From assembly GCA_021770345.1 (NCBI GenBank), contig JAETRD010000014.1:62001-126000 (forward strand): DNA of 64,000 bases, given 5' to 3'. Every line of letters begins with the position of its first letter. The first letter of the stretch is position 1. Under the pieces are notes generated by a model. It worked only from the letters and a program-made list of their open reading frames with translations, had not been told where the DNA came from and made no database searches. Below are positions 14,821 through 22,829 of this stretch, in pieces. A program made the position numbers and the translations under genes. Source of the stretch: Lachnospiraceae bacterium (GTDB taxonomy: Bacteria > Bacillota > Clostridia > Lachnospirales > Lachnospiraceae).

Positions 14821-16911
14821 TCATTCTCCTATAGCTCTAAGTTTCTTGAGCGCGGCCTCCGCCTGCTTACTCATGTATTCGCCGTCCCCTTCGGACGCTT
14901 CCCGTTTTTCCTCCCTAAAGCCCTGCTGATATGTCTTGTCTGCCGGAAGGGAGATCACCTTTGCCGCATTCTGCTTCTTTCCGCCGATCATCAGGTCGAT
15001 GCCGCCCACAACGCCGTTGAATCCGATGTAGCCGTTGTTCATTTCTTCGAATGGCCGTCTTGCCTCTTCCAGCCGTTCTCTGTCACGCTTCTGCTGCCTT
15101 TTCTGCATCTTTAAATGTTCCTCAAGGGCTTTCTGCGTGACCTTCGGGGCTATCTGAAGGAGTTCCTGAGAGTACGCCTCGCAGATACGCCGACCCTTTT
15201 GGTCGAAAACATATAGGACAGCCATATCATCCGGATCGTACTTGATGTCAACTTTTCGCCCGATATAATCACACAGCTCGTCCGAACGGTACTCGTATCC
15301 CCACTTTCGAATTCCTACGTTGCGGACAAATACATTTTCCGATTTCATCATCAGCATGGTTGCATAGGACTTCGGCGGCGGCGCTTTAAAATATCGCTCT
15401 GCATTTTCGAAGACCTGCTCCGGCGTCTTCCATTCCTCGCCCATCTTTTTAAGTCCAGTATGCTCCGTGCGCATGTACACTGTTGTGAGCCATTCGTGCC
15501 ACTTTTCATAAAATTCTTCCAACGTCAGAAGCTCGCCTCTTTCAAGCATCCGCTTAATATCTTTCTCCACCTTGTCAGAGGTCTTCGAACCCGTGAGCGT
15601 TCCCGTATAGGACTTCATCCAGCGGGTGAACTTATTACAGACGGTGCGGAAGAATCGCTCGATCTGACCCTTGCTCCACGGCTCATAAGGCAGCGCCCGG
15701 TGATCGTCTTTAATTCCGACACTCTTATAGAAGCCCTTTGTTTCGTTATCGAAATCTAAACCGCTGCGGTCATTCCGGTCTCTTCCCGTCATGGTCTTGG
15801 CCGTATAGTCCTTTCCGTTATCGATATAGAGATATTCCGGAACCCCTCCCGGCTCTGAATAAATCATTTTGAGGAGACTCTGCTTGAGGATGTCAGAATT
15901 GGCATCCTTACAGAGGACATCACCCATGATGACTCTGCTCCGCATATCCACCCATGCCGCTAAATGCGGCTTGATCGCTATTAAATTGCCATTATTAGGG
16001 GGCCGGTAGCTCACCCAACAGTCAAAAGTATGCTCGTCTCCCATCACAATCTGCATCACCTGCAGCCCTTTGGTGTCGCGGATTCCCTTCACCATAACTT
16101 TATTCTTATACTCACGGGTACCGCGAGAGGCGAGAAACCATGCATTTCTCATGTTGTCGTCTTCCATCAGATAATGGATGTACCGCACTACCGTCGGATA
16201 AGACGGTACTTTTTCCCAGCCATTCAGCTGAGCTACGGCCTGCAGCTTTTCATACAGCATTTCCCGCGTACCCTGATTCCGGGCGAAATCCTCATTGAAC
16301 CATATATTCTTTATGACTTGCTTGGCTTCCGGCTGGATGCCCGGAAAGCAGCCCAGTTCTTTCGGCTTCCGGCACAGGCAGAGCACCTTGAAAAATTCAT
16401 AACTTGCGCCGTCTTCCTTCTGAAGCTTGTCCGCCCATGCACACGCTTCAAGATATGCTTTTGTGTAACGATATAAGGTTCGCTGGCCCTTTCCGAGGTG
16501 CTCCTGCGCATACTCTTCCGCGTACTTTGTCCGGTCGCCCTCGTCGTACTGCAGAAATCGTCTAATCACGTTTCCAAGCTCTACCGCTCTGTAATAATTC
16601 TCTTTGTGATTCTCGATGTACCAATCGATATCCGTATTCACATACCACGGGGTTTCCTGCTGCGGAGTCTCCTGTCCGTCCGGAACCTCTTCCGGGAGCG
16701 GTTTCAGCTTTTCCCGTTCCTTCCACGCGTTCCGCGCCTGCTTTGACAGCGACGAAACCGCTACCAGCACGACATCCCTTCCGCCCGTCTCAGGCTTCTC
16801 GGTCTTAATCTTAAAATCCCCCTGCTTTCGTGATAACTTCTTAATCATCGTATTATACTTTATACCCTCCAATTCAGCGGCTTCTCCCAATGTGACATAC
16901 TTTTCCGTCAA
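14821..16911 (-). CDS. MuA-like DDE transposase
   Basis: A 696-residue transposase for integration and replicative transposition. Residues 1-60 form a winged-helix site-binding domain (TLGEAAELEGIKYNTMIKKL); further DNA-binding helices fill about 100-250. The catalytic triad is D297 (in HTFDCW), D364 (in YIDNGKDY) and E418 (in KGQIERFF), with spacing of 67 and 54 residues, close to Mu MuA. A beta-barrel and basic helical tail follow. A TTG start at 16911 is preferred, 8 bases from GGAGG; a GTG at 16929 with no site would add 6 residues. Confidence 0.93.
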   Translation of the reverse strand: MTEKYVTLGEAAELEGIKYNTMIKKLSRKQGDFKIKTEKPETGGRDVVLVAVSSLSKQARNAWKEREKLKPLPEEVPDGQETPQQETPWYVNTDIDWYIENHKENYYRAVELGNVIRRFLQYDEGDRTKYAEEYAQEHLGKGQRTLYRYTKAYLEACAWADKLQKEDGASYEFFKVLCLCRKPKELGCFPGIQPEAKQVIKNIWFNEDFARNQGTREMLYEKLQAVAQLNGWEKVPSYPTVVRYIHYLMEDDNMRNAWFLASRGTREYKNKVMVKGIRDTKGLQVMQIVMGDEHTFDCWVSYRPPNNGNLIAIKPHLAAWVDMRSRVIMGDVLCKDANSDILKQSLLKMIYSEPGGVPEYLYIDNGKDYTAKTMTGRDRNDRSGLDFDNETKGFYKSVGIKDDHRALPYEPWSKGQIERFFRTVCNKFTRWMKSYTGTLTGSKTSDKVEKDIKRMLERGELLTLEEFYEKWHEWLTTVYMRTEHTGLKKMGEEWKTPEQVFENAERYFKAPPPKSYATMLMMKSENVFVRNVGIRKWGYEYRSDELCDYIGRKVDIKYDPDDMAVLYVFDQKGRRICEAYSQELLQIAPKVTQKALEEHLKMQKRQQKRDRERLEEARRPFEEMNNGYIGFNGVVGGIDLMIGGKKQNAAKVISLPADKTYQQGFREEKREASEGDGEYMSKQAEAALKKLRAIGE

Positions 16912-16925
16912 CCACTCCACCTCCT

Positions 16926-17126
16926 TCACGCCGCTTCAATTCCGAGTATTCTCGAAATATGCTCTATATACTTCCGGCCGCTGCGCTTCCCTGTCAAAAT
17001 CTTATAAAGATACTGCTTGTTACAGCCGAGCAAGGCAGCCAGCTCCACCTGCGTCATGTTTTTATCAATAAGCCTCTTTTTGACTTTTTTCCCAAAAGGC
17101 GTCAATCCCGTCTGCTTTGCCGCCAT
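16926..17126 (-). CDS. Ner-like helix-turn-helix regulator
   Basis: A 66-residue protein with a single helix-turn-helix: FGKKVKKRLIDKNMTQVELA, LLGCNKQYLYKIL and KYIEHISRILGIEAA. Placed just upstream of the transposase, the Mu ner position, it probably represses early transcription after the first burst. The start follows GAGGTGAG. Unlike Mu Ner it is of the XRE type. Confidence 0.75.
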   Translation of the reverse strand: MAAKQTGLTPFGKKVKKRLIDKNMTQVELAALLGCNKQYLYKILTGKRSGRKYIEHISRILGIEAA

Positions 17127-17143
17127 CTGCTGCTCACCTCACA

Positions 17144-17323
17144 TCATAATCTCTTTGATATTGACCTGATCCGCGGTTTTCCTCCGACCTTTTTCAGGGA
17201 CGCCCGGCTCACTACTTCCAGATACTCCGGAAGATTCTTAACTACAAGCCAGTTCTCCGGAATCAATCCGTGGGCTTTCATTACCTTTTTCTGTTCCATT
17301 GTCGGAACCTTTCCGTTTTTCAC
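17144..17323 (-). CDS. DUF6906-like small protein
   Basis: A 59-residue protein with GTG start at 17323 (VKNGKVPTMEQKKVMKAHGL, then IPENWLVVKNLPEYLEVV). The KNGK, GL.PENWLVVK and C-terminal basic tail match the DUF6906 family common in Firmicute phages and mobile elements, whose role is unknown. It ends 18 bases before the Ner-like gene. Confidence 0.7.
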   Translation of the reverse strand: MKNGKVPTMEQKKVMKAHGLIPENWLVVKNLPEYLEVVSRASLKKVGGKPRIRSISKRL

Positions 17324-17409
17324 TGCATCCCACCCTCATTCTTTGCATTTTTAAACTTCTGTGTTAGACTGTCCTTGATGGGTATTCCCACGGTAAGAAG
17401 GTGATGCCC

Positions 17410-17604
17410 ATGCAAGAACACTTTTCTGACGAGCTCATGAAGTTTCATGACTTCCGAATCATCTGGAAGCTCGTATCTTCGAGCAAGTCAGACGGTACCT
17501 CCATCCGAGAATTTGAGGCTGATTCCCCGATCATCGGACGGAAGTACCACAAACGAGTTGAGGAGAACGCCTATTCATACAAGATTTTTTTTAATCTCTC
17601 CTAA
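17410..17604 (+). CDS. Possible plus-strand small protein sharing a leader with the 8.8 kb locus
   Basis: A 64-residue frame (MQEHFSDELMKFHDFRIIWK and on to NAYSYKIFFNLS) opposite to the early operon. Its leader GTAAGAAGGTGATGCCC matches the one before the small membrane gene at 8779 in all but one base. No membrane segment and no recognised family. Codon use looks coding-like, and nothing else fills this stretch; still, antisense expression is unproven and no good promoter is visible. Confidence 0.45.
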   Translation: MQEHFSDELMKFHDFRIIWKLVSSSKSDGTSIREFEADSPIIGRKYHKRVEENAYSYKIFFNLS

Positions 17605-17620
17605 CTCTGTATCAGGAAAT

Positions 17621-17647
17621 GGGCTTCCAGCTCCAATCTGGAGGCCC
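17621..17647. other. 10-bp stem hairpin after the plus-strand small gene
   Basis: GGGCTTCCAG and CTGGAGGCCC pair (one G-T pair) around a 7-base loop. There is no T run, so it may be a structural or weak termination signal between the plus-strand frame and the early genes. Confidence 0.4.
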
Positions 17648-17654
17648 GTATCCT

Positions 17655-17762
17655 CTATGAATTCTCAAGCACATATATTGCGTGCCGCAGAGCCGCCTTT
17701 TCGTTCTCGTCAGCGACCTTTTCCAGCAGTTCATAAAGACGTTCCATCTCTTTTTCGCTCAT
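17655..17762 (-). CDS. 35-residue early phage peptide
   Basis: Short frame (MSEKEMERLYELLEKVADEN, then EKAALRHAIYVLENS), wholly helical and charged. It starts after AAGGGAAAACG and overlaps the end of the upstream gene by 32 bases. Function unknown; small helical peptides like this are common in phage early operons. Confidence 0.45.
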   Translation of the reverse strand: MSEKEMERLYELLEKVADENEKAALRHAIYVLENS

Positions 17763-18351
17763 AACGTTTTCCCTTCCTTATTTTTCGATAAGTTCCCTGT
17801 TCCGGTGACAGCTCTGCTAACCGCATATCATCCGGTCCGGCTCTTATCTGTTTATGTTTTTCCTGCCGCGGCTTACGGTTCCAGATGCTCCCACACCCTG
17901 AATAACCGTGAAATACTGTCATTCCAGCACTTCCGCATTCATTTCTCTGATACACTACTTTAATGACGGCATGTCCCCGATCTGATACAGACCGGCCAGC
18001 CGGATTCTCCGACATGCTTATCTCTGCGCAACTATCAGCTCCGCTCTCCGTTATCCAATCTACTAACCGATTGAACCCATTTTCATAGTGAAATCGAATC
18101 CCTGTTGCGATATCCTGCAGCGTCCCGTCACCCATGTGCGCGCAGTAATACTCATTAATGAAAATCGCGCCCGCATCCTCGGCTACAATGGCTTTTGCAG
18201 CTTCCATTTCGCCGTCTGCAATCGTGCCCATATCATCCAGCCAAAAAGCTTTCGCATTCCAGCTGCGTCCGGTCTTCCATATCGCTACCCATGCAATGCC
18301 ATCCATGATCTCGTCTCGGTATTCTTTTGCAATCTCTCTAAGTCCTGCCAT
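17731..18351 (-). CDS. Unknown early phage protein, first gene of the early operon
   Basis: A 206-residue protein starting MAGLREIAKEYRDEIMDGIA after AGGAGGG. The first 110 residues look globular (WVAIWKTGRSWNAKAFWLDD; EYYCAHMGDGTLQDIATGIR), while the last 60 are basic and probably disordered (RKPRQEKHKQIRAGPDD; RKIRKGKRYERKRDG). No family recognised. As the first gene behind the operator region it is expressed early; an anti-defence or host-takeover role is only a guess. Confidence 0.55.
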   Translation of the reverse strand: MAGLREIAKEYRDEIMDGIAWVAIWKTGRSWNAKAFWLDDMGTIADGEMEAAKAIVAEDAGAIFINEYYCAHMGDGTLQDIATGIRFHYENGFNRLVDWITESGADSCAEISMSENPAGRSVSDRGHAVIKVVYQRNECGSAGMTVFHGYSGCGSIWNRKPRQEKHKQIRAGPDDMRLAELSPEQGTYRKIRKGKRYERKRDGTSL

Positions 18352-18509
18352 CCGCTTCCCTCCTGCTGCTAACTGTTAAAATATATAATTTCTCACCTTT
18401 TGCCCTGATTCGGGCGATTTTCTTTATTTCGAAGAGCTTCGATTATTGAGATTTCACTAGAAATTTGCTATTATTAACGGGTTACAAGTAATTCATTACA
18501 ATATATATT

Positions 18510-18552
18510 ATATTTGCGAAAACGCAGATTGTCAATGCGTTTTCGCAAATAT
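18510..18552. promoter_or_regulatory. Main operator: 17-bp perfect inverted repeat with a third half-site
   Basis: ATATTTGCGAAAACGCA (18510-18526) and its exact complement (18536-18552) are separated by 9 bases in the divergent region between the early operon and the repressor. A related half-site (TGTGCAAAATCGCA, 18563-18576) lies just before the repressor start. This is the expected lysogeny switch operator for the repressor at 18590. Confidence 0.8.
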
Positions 18553-18589
18553 GAGGATATATTGTGCAAAATCGCAGAACGGAGCATTT

Positions 18590-18982
18590 ATGAATAATTT
18601 AGGTAGTAGAATCAAATTTCTTAGAGACAGCATGGATATGACTCAACAAGATCTTGGAAATATAGTGGGATTGCATGGTTCAAATATAGGAAGAATTGAA
18701 AATGGAAAAGTTTTTCCCACCGCTGATATTTTACTTAAAATAGCAACACACTTTAATGTATCCTGCGATTGGTTAATGATGGGAGAAAATGCAGAAACGC
18801 ATATCTGCGATAATGCAGACGAGACTAATCTCATCCGACTTTATAGACAGCTTTCTTTAAAAGATAAAGAAATTATTCAAGAATTAATAGAATTTAAATT
18901 GTATAAGGCAGAAAAGGGAAAGAACCACAATTTAAAATCATCCGGATTGACGAATACAGAAAAAAATAATCTGGTGGGTTAA
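18590..18982 (+). CDS. XRE-family phage repressor (cI/c-like)
   Basis: A 130-residue repressor. Residues 3-62 are a classic HTH_3 domain (LGSRIKFLRDSMDMTQQDLG, IVGLHGSNIGRIENG), the middle has SCDWLMMGE, typical of Clostridial phage repressors, and the C-terminal half is a short helical dimerisation region (LIRLYRQLSLKDKEIIQEL). The ATG at 18590 follows GGAG; it faces away from the early operon as in Mu. There is no LexA-like autocleavage domain, so induction is not by self-cleavage. The gene is clearly more AT-rich than its neighbours. Confidence 0.85.
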   Translation: MNNLGSRIKFLRDSMDMTQQDLGNIVGLHGSNIGRIENGKVFPTADILLKIATHFNVSCDWLMMGENAETHICDNADETNLIRLYRQLSLKDKEIIQELIEFKLYKAEKGKNHNLKSSGLTNTEKNNLVG

Positions 18983-19018
18983 TTTTTTTCGGTTCTTTTG
19001 GGTTACTCGTAACCCGAT

Positions 19019-19130
19019 TTTTGTCACTTTGCTTTTTCCGTAAGTGAGCTCTGAAAAAGTGCGTTTTTCCTTGAAAACAAGCCAAAGTGACAACCTATTT
19101 TACTTTGTTCCATTTTGTCACTTTGCTTTT
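19019..19130. repeat. Three TTGTCACTTTG sites at the prophage end
   Basis: TTGTCACTTTG occurs directly at 19021-19031 and 19115-19125 (both inside an 18-base identity TTTTGTCACTTTGCTTTT) and inverted at 19083-19093. Repeats in this pattern close to the repressor side of a Mu-like genome are candidate transposase end-binding sites (like Mu L1-L3). Confidence 0.65.
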
Positions 19131-19160
19131 GGTTATTTCGGCTATCTGATATCGGTTTGA

Positions 19161-19278
19161 ATAACGCGCATCGTTTCAACCGTTATTTTCAGAGAATCCT
19201 TTATTTATAAGGGTTTCCGGTAATTCAAACACACCGATAACGATGCATTTATAACGCAATAACGGCGCGTTATAACGC
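19161..19278. repeat. Cluster of ATAACG hexamers including palindrome copy GCGTTATAACGC
   Basis: ATAACG appears at 19161, 19237, 19251, 19259 and 19272, and its complement at 19181 and 19268, seven hexamers in 117 bp. The last pair forms the same 12-bp palindrome (19267-19278) as at 43 and 2819-2840. Likely binding sites of one phage protein. Confidence 0.6.
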
Positions 19279-19330
19279 CAAAATCTGCAATGTGACATTT
19301 CTAATACAATACTATCATTTTTAAAAAACA

Positions 19331-19377
19331 AGAAAACACTGTTTTCGCCGGAATCCATTTAAAAAACAGTGTTTTCT
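19331..19377. repeat. 15-bp perfect inverted repeat near the prophage end
   Basis: AGAAAACACTGTTTT (19331-19345) and its complement (19363-19377) flank 17 bases. It could be a strong hairpin ending repressor transcription or part of the phage end. The exact prophage/chromosome junction is not visible but must lie between about 19130 and 19630. Confidence 0.6.
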
Positions 19378-19625
19378 GAATTTTAATATGCTTTTCACTT
19401 TTGCACTTCAACGTGTGACGCAAATTGTCTGACATTCTCAAATTCGTTGTCAAAACCGCCTCATTTTTTCTCTGCTCAATTCGCCAAATCCCTTGATTTC
19501 ACGGGGTTTCCCGGCATTTCCCGGCATGTCACGAGTGGTCTCACGTCAGACGGTACTTTTTGTCAGATATTTTGATAGGTTACAATTCGCAAAGCAATAT
19601 TGTTAAAAGGTAGGCATGCCCTAAC

Positions 19626-19656
19626 AAAAACAGCGGCCTTGATTTCTCAAAGCCGC
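19626..19656 (-). terminator. Terminator of the lipoprotein gene
   Basis: On the minus strand a 10-bp stem (GCGGCTTTGA with GCGGCCTTGA's complement, one wobble; arms 19656-19647 and 19642-19633) is followed by TGTTTTTG. It lies 45 bases after the lipoprotein stop. Confidence 0.75.
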
Positions 19657-19700
19657 CGCGTGATGGGGCGTGACAATGCTTTGCCGTCGTGCGGCAGTCT

Positions 19701-20591
19701 TTACTCTTGAGTTACCACACATTCACCCGAGCCGGATTGTATCTCTTTGCTCGCTTGCGTGTGCTCGTCAAATTCTTTTTGACTGAATTTCTCAATGCCT
19801 GTCAATGTTCCATTCCCGGAAGTGTCCGGATTTGTAAAATCACGAACCGTATAAATGTCGATTGTACCATCTGCGCTTTCCAAAGTACGGATTGCACCGG
19901 CAAATTTTCCCCCGGACAAGCTCTCTCCGTTGGAGGTCAGTACATCTTGGAAGAAACGAACCTTTTCGCCATTGAAATACCATTGGTTTTCTTTGGCATT
20001 GTAGGTAACACCAAAGGCCGCATATTCCTTTGCCATATCTTCAAGTTCTTTTGCATCCAAAGGGTTGTCAAACAAGGCTGCAATAGGGGGTGGGTTTTTG
20101 ATTGCATCAATATCGCGGGCGGCAAATTCTTCTGCCGAAAATTCCTTTACCCCGATGAGCTTTCCGCTGGGATCAAAGGAACCATTCTCAGCCCGTACAA
20201 AACTGCTGAAGTCACGGACGGCATACACATCGATCACACCGTTTTCGTTGAAAAAGTCTCTGCCAGCCTGGGTACCGTCTCCCGTGGTATAGTAGTCCTC
20301 AAACCACCGTACCACCTTGCCGCTATATTTCAGTTCATTTTTGCCGGCATCGTATGTCAGTCCAAATTGCTCATAGAGCTTAAATTGTTCCTCGTAAGGA
20401 ACCTCCTTGTCAGCCCCGTCATTTTCAACAACCGCAGAACGAACCGGGCTTGACATATTTGGGGATTGCGGGGAGGTTGTGCTGATTGGGGAAGTATCGC
20501 CGCCCTGGGATGCCGCCATATTGCATCCGGCCAAACTCCCCACAAGCAGTACTCCGCCGAGGGCAACTGCAAGTAGTTTTTTTGTGTTCAT
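19701..20591 (-). CDS. Two-repeat lipoprotein next to a two-component system
   Basis: A 296-residue secreted lipoprotein: signal peptide MNTKKLLAVALGGVLLVGSL with lipobox LAGC (C23), a serine/proline linker (about 28-60), then two homologous domains. Domain 1 (about 70-140) has YDAGKNELKYSGKVVRWFED then GVIDVYAVRDFSS; domain 2 (about 180-260) has YNAKENQWYFNGEKVRFFQD then GTIDIYTVRDFTN. No known family. It shares a 20-bp upstream box with the response regulator gene, so the kinase system probably controls it; it may act as the sensor's extracellular partner. The shared box and internal duplication are seen; the role is inferred. Confidence 0.75.
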   Translation of the reverse strand: MNTKKLLAVALGGVLLVGSLAGCNMAASQGGDTSPISTTSPQSPNMSSPVRSAVVENDGADKEVPYEEQFKLYEQFGLTYDAGKNELKYSGKVVRWFEDYYTTGDGTQAGRDFFNENGVIDVYAVRDFSSFVRAENGSFDPSGKLIGVKEFSAEEFAARDIDAIKNPPPIAALFDNPLDAKELEDMAKEYAAFGVTYNAKENQWYFNGEKVRFFQDVLTSNGESLSGGKFAGAIRTLESADGTIDIYTVRDFTNPDTSGNGTLTGIEKFSQKEFDEHTQASKEIQSGSGECVVTQE

Positions 20592-20663
20592 AAAATAAAC
20601 ATCATCCTTTCTTTGAGTTTATCTAAAGCATACCACCCTTTTTTGTGATACATTTGGGATTCA

Positions 20664-20683
20664 TTTGTGATTTATGTGTAGTT
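20664..20683 (-). promoter_or_regulatory. Response-regulator box upstream of the lipoprotein gene
   Basis: TTTGTGATTTATGTGTAGTT on the plus strand, matched at 18 of 20 positions by 22830-22849 ahead of the response regulator gene. The two halves (TTGTGATTT, TGTGTAGTT) form an approximate direct repeat, as expected for an OmpR/PhoB-type dimer. Confidence 0.7.
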
Positions 20684-20718
20684 CAAAAACGACGGGCCAA
20701 TCGCCCGCCGCTTTTCTG
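20684..20718 (-). terminator. Terminator between kinase and lipoprotein genes
   Basis: Minus-strand stem CGGCGGGC-GATTG-GCCCGTCG followed by TTTTTG, just downstream of the kinase stop. It separates the RR-HK transcript from the lipoprotein transcript, which has its own box. Confidence 0.75.
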
Positions 20719-20725
20719 TGTGCTA

Positions 20726-22141
20726 TCAAATTGTAAAAGAGAATTTCACCCCGGACTGCGTATTGCAGACCGTGCACACGCTTTCATGCTGGCGCAGTAT
20801 TTCCTGTACGATATATAGTCCGAGCCCGCTCCCGCCCGTTTTCCGGCTTCTGGACTGTTCTACACGGTAGAAAGCATCAAACAGCTTTGGAATACTATCT
20901 GTCGGTATATGCTCCCCTATGTTTTCAACAGAGAATACTGCCCGTCCATGTTCCGACAGCGCGGAAATCCAGATGTCCGCCCCATGTGGGGAATACTTGA
21001 TTGCATTTCCAATCAGATTTGAAAATACCTTTTCCATCAGCATTTTATTTCCGTTTACGAAAAGAGAGGATGGCATATCCAGATGTATTTGCAAATCCTT
21101 TCCCGCAATTAAATCCTCTGTTCTATTCAAATAGAATTTGATCATTTGTATGCAATCCAGGCGGTCTTTTTTGAAATCGGCCCCCACAGTTTCCAGACGA
21201 GAAATTGTCAATATTTCTTGAACCATTGTCTCCAGCGTGTTGGCAATTTCCAGCACTCTTGTCAGATATTTCTCCCGGTCTTTATATGCGCCGATCCCCA
21301 GCAGCATCCCCTCTAATTGCCCTTTCATAATTGTAATAGGCGTTTTCAATTCATGGGACACAGCCGAAAAGAAATTCGTGCGTGCCTGTTCCATTTCTTT
21401 TTCGTGCTCAATATCGGCTTCAAGTTTTCTGTTCGCGTTTTGTAAATCAGAGAGTGCGCCAGAAAGATTGTGGGATAGCGTGTTGAGACTTTTCCCCAAT
21501 ATTCCCAACTCGTCCGTCCGCTGTCCGTCAACTTTCCAATCTAACTGCAAGTCAGACATTTTTTCAGATATGCGGCTAATCTCCAGTACAGGCTTTGTAA
21601 TCATGTGGGAGTAAAGCCCCGATATAACAAGCGCAACTACCAAGACAACAAACATGATAAACGGAAAAACACGGGCAAAAGACTGTTGCAGTTCTTCAAG
21701 TTGTTCTGCCGCCCCATAAACAATAAGCATATATCGGTCGTTACTATCAGAAAAAGAAAGGTGATAGCGACTCGATAGAATGGGCGCACTTTCGCTATCA
21801 TCATCTGATGCATACGCGATATTTATTCCCCATTCATTGCTAAATTGTACGGTAGGCAAAGGCACCAAATCGCCCTTACCGTTGTATAACTCAACCGAAT
21901 TGATTTCCGTATCTTGAATAAACCGGTCGAAGAAACCGCCGCTTTCTGCAAAAGCCACTTGTTCCAGTTCCGCAATAAATTCTTGTGTCCGCTCATCTAA
22001 AATTGTATTTAGCTTGTTAGAATAGGTCTTCGGCATCAGCCATGCCAGCAGACCGAATACGAACAGTGATATAAATAACAGCATAATTGATGTGATTAAA
22101 AACACTTTAGCAAGCAGACTGCTTTTAATTTTCTTTATCAA
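20726..22141 (-). CDS. Sensor histidine kinase, OmpR-system type
   Basis: A 471-residue kinase. Two membrane helices (about residues 13-37 and 161-181) flank an extracytoplasmic domain of about 120 residues; a HAMP region follows, then the phospho-acceptor box (SHELKTPIT), an N box (NLIGNAIKYSP) and a GSGLGLYIVQ ATP lid. All catalytic boxes are intact. A TTG at 22141 is the likely start, overlapping the end of the response regulator gene, with GGAGTGG upstream; the longer frame has no site. It works with the regulator upstream and probably senses the lipoprotein or its ligand. Confidence 0.85.
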   Translation of the reverse strand: MIKKIKSSLLAKVFLITSIMLLFISLFVFGLLAWLMPKTYSNKLNTILDERTQEFIAELEQVAFAESGGFFDRFIQDTEINSVELYNGKGDLVPLPTVQFSNEWGINIAYASDDDSESAPILSSRYHLSFSDSNDRYMLIVYGAAEQLEELQQSFARVFPFIMFVVLVVALVISGLYSHMITKPVLEISRISEKMSDLQLDWKVDGQRTDELGILGKSLNTLSHNLSGALSDLQNANRKLEADIEHEKEMEQARTNFFSAVSHELKTPITIMKGQLEGMLLGIGAYKDREKYLTRVLEIANTLETMVQEILTISRLETVGADFKKDRLDCIQMIKFYLNRTEDLIAGKDLQIHLDMPSSLFVNGNKMLMEKVFSNLIGNAIKYSPHGADIWISALSEHGRAVFSVENIGEHIPTDSIPKLFDAFYRVEQSRSRKTGGSGLGLYIVQEILRQHESVCTVCNTQSGVKFSFTI

Positions 22142-22796
22142 TTTTATATCCCACTCCTCTGATTGTCTGAATAAACGCGATGCCCAGCTTTTTCCGCAAG
22201 TTTTTGATATGTGTATCAACCACACGCTCGTCCCCATAAAAGTCGTACCGCCACAGTTTATCCAAAAGATTTTGCCGGGTCAAAATGCGTCCCTGATGGG
22301 TCAGCAGTTCTTTCAGCACTTCAAATTCCCGATGGGTCAGTTCATAAGCGGTTTCGTTCACCGTGGCCGTATAATTGTCGCAATCCAACACAAGATTTTG
22401 GTAAGCAATCGTTTTATGTTCATCCTCCTCAGCCCCGCCGCTCCGCCGCAAGACAGCGGCAATTTTGCGAATTAAAATCGGCATGGAAAAAGGCTTTGTA
22501 ATGTAATCATCAACCTGCAAATCCAGCCCCCGTATCTGTTCTTCCTCACCGCTTAATGCGGTAAGCATGATGATGGGAACCTTAGACTGTTTGCGTATTA
22601 GTTCACAGACAGCAAAACCATCAATTTTAGGGAGCATCACATCAAGCAGTACCAAATCAAACGGTGCGGTTGAAAATACGGAAAGGGCCTCCACTCCGTC
22701 ATTCGCTAAAACAATGTCATAGCCTACCTCCTGCAGAAAGTTCTTCAATAATTCCTGAATATCCAAATCATCCTCGACAACTAAAATCCTTTGCAT
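22125..22796 (-). CDS. OmpR/PhoB-family response regulator
   Basis: A 223-residue regulator: receiver domain with acidic pair E8/D9/D10 and phospho-acceptor D52 (LVLLDVMLP), and a winged-helix DNA-binding domain (ELTHREFEVLKELLTHQGRI; VDTHIKNLRKKLG). It begins after GGAGGTGGC and overlaps the kinase by 17 bases. The box at 22830-22849 directly upstream, repeated before the lipoprotein gene, suggests autoregulation and control of the lipoprotein. Confidence 0.9.
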   Translation of the reverse strand: MQRILVVEDDLDIQELLKNFLQEVGYDIVLANDGVEALSVFSTAPFDLVLLDVMLPKIDGFAVCELIRKQSKVPIIMLTALSGEEEQIRGLDLQVDDYITKPFSMPILIRKIAAVLRRSGGAEEDEHKTIAYQNLVLDCDNYTATVNETAYELTHREFEVLKELLTHQGRILTRQNLLDKLWRYDFYGDERVVDTHIKNLRKKLGIAFIQTIRGVGYKIDKEN

Positions 22797-22829
22797 GATG
22801 CCACCTCCGAAAAAAGCATATCATAGAAT

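Larger units (their letters stand above)
18983..19625. other. Gene-free prophage end region
   Basis: This stretch holds no convincing gene. It contains the TTGTCACTTTG sites, the ATAACG cluster, the 15-bp inverted repeat and, at 19506-19527, a short tandem (CCCGGCATTT, CCCGGCATGT). It should include the attL-like end of the Mu-like prophage and the flanking chromosome. Confidence 0.6.

Noticed and set aside
19506-19560. Possible tyrosine-recombinase attachment site around the CCCGGCAT tandem
   Set aside because: No integrase gene is nearby and the prophage is of the transposable Mu type, so a site-specific att site is not needed.
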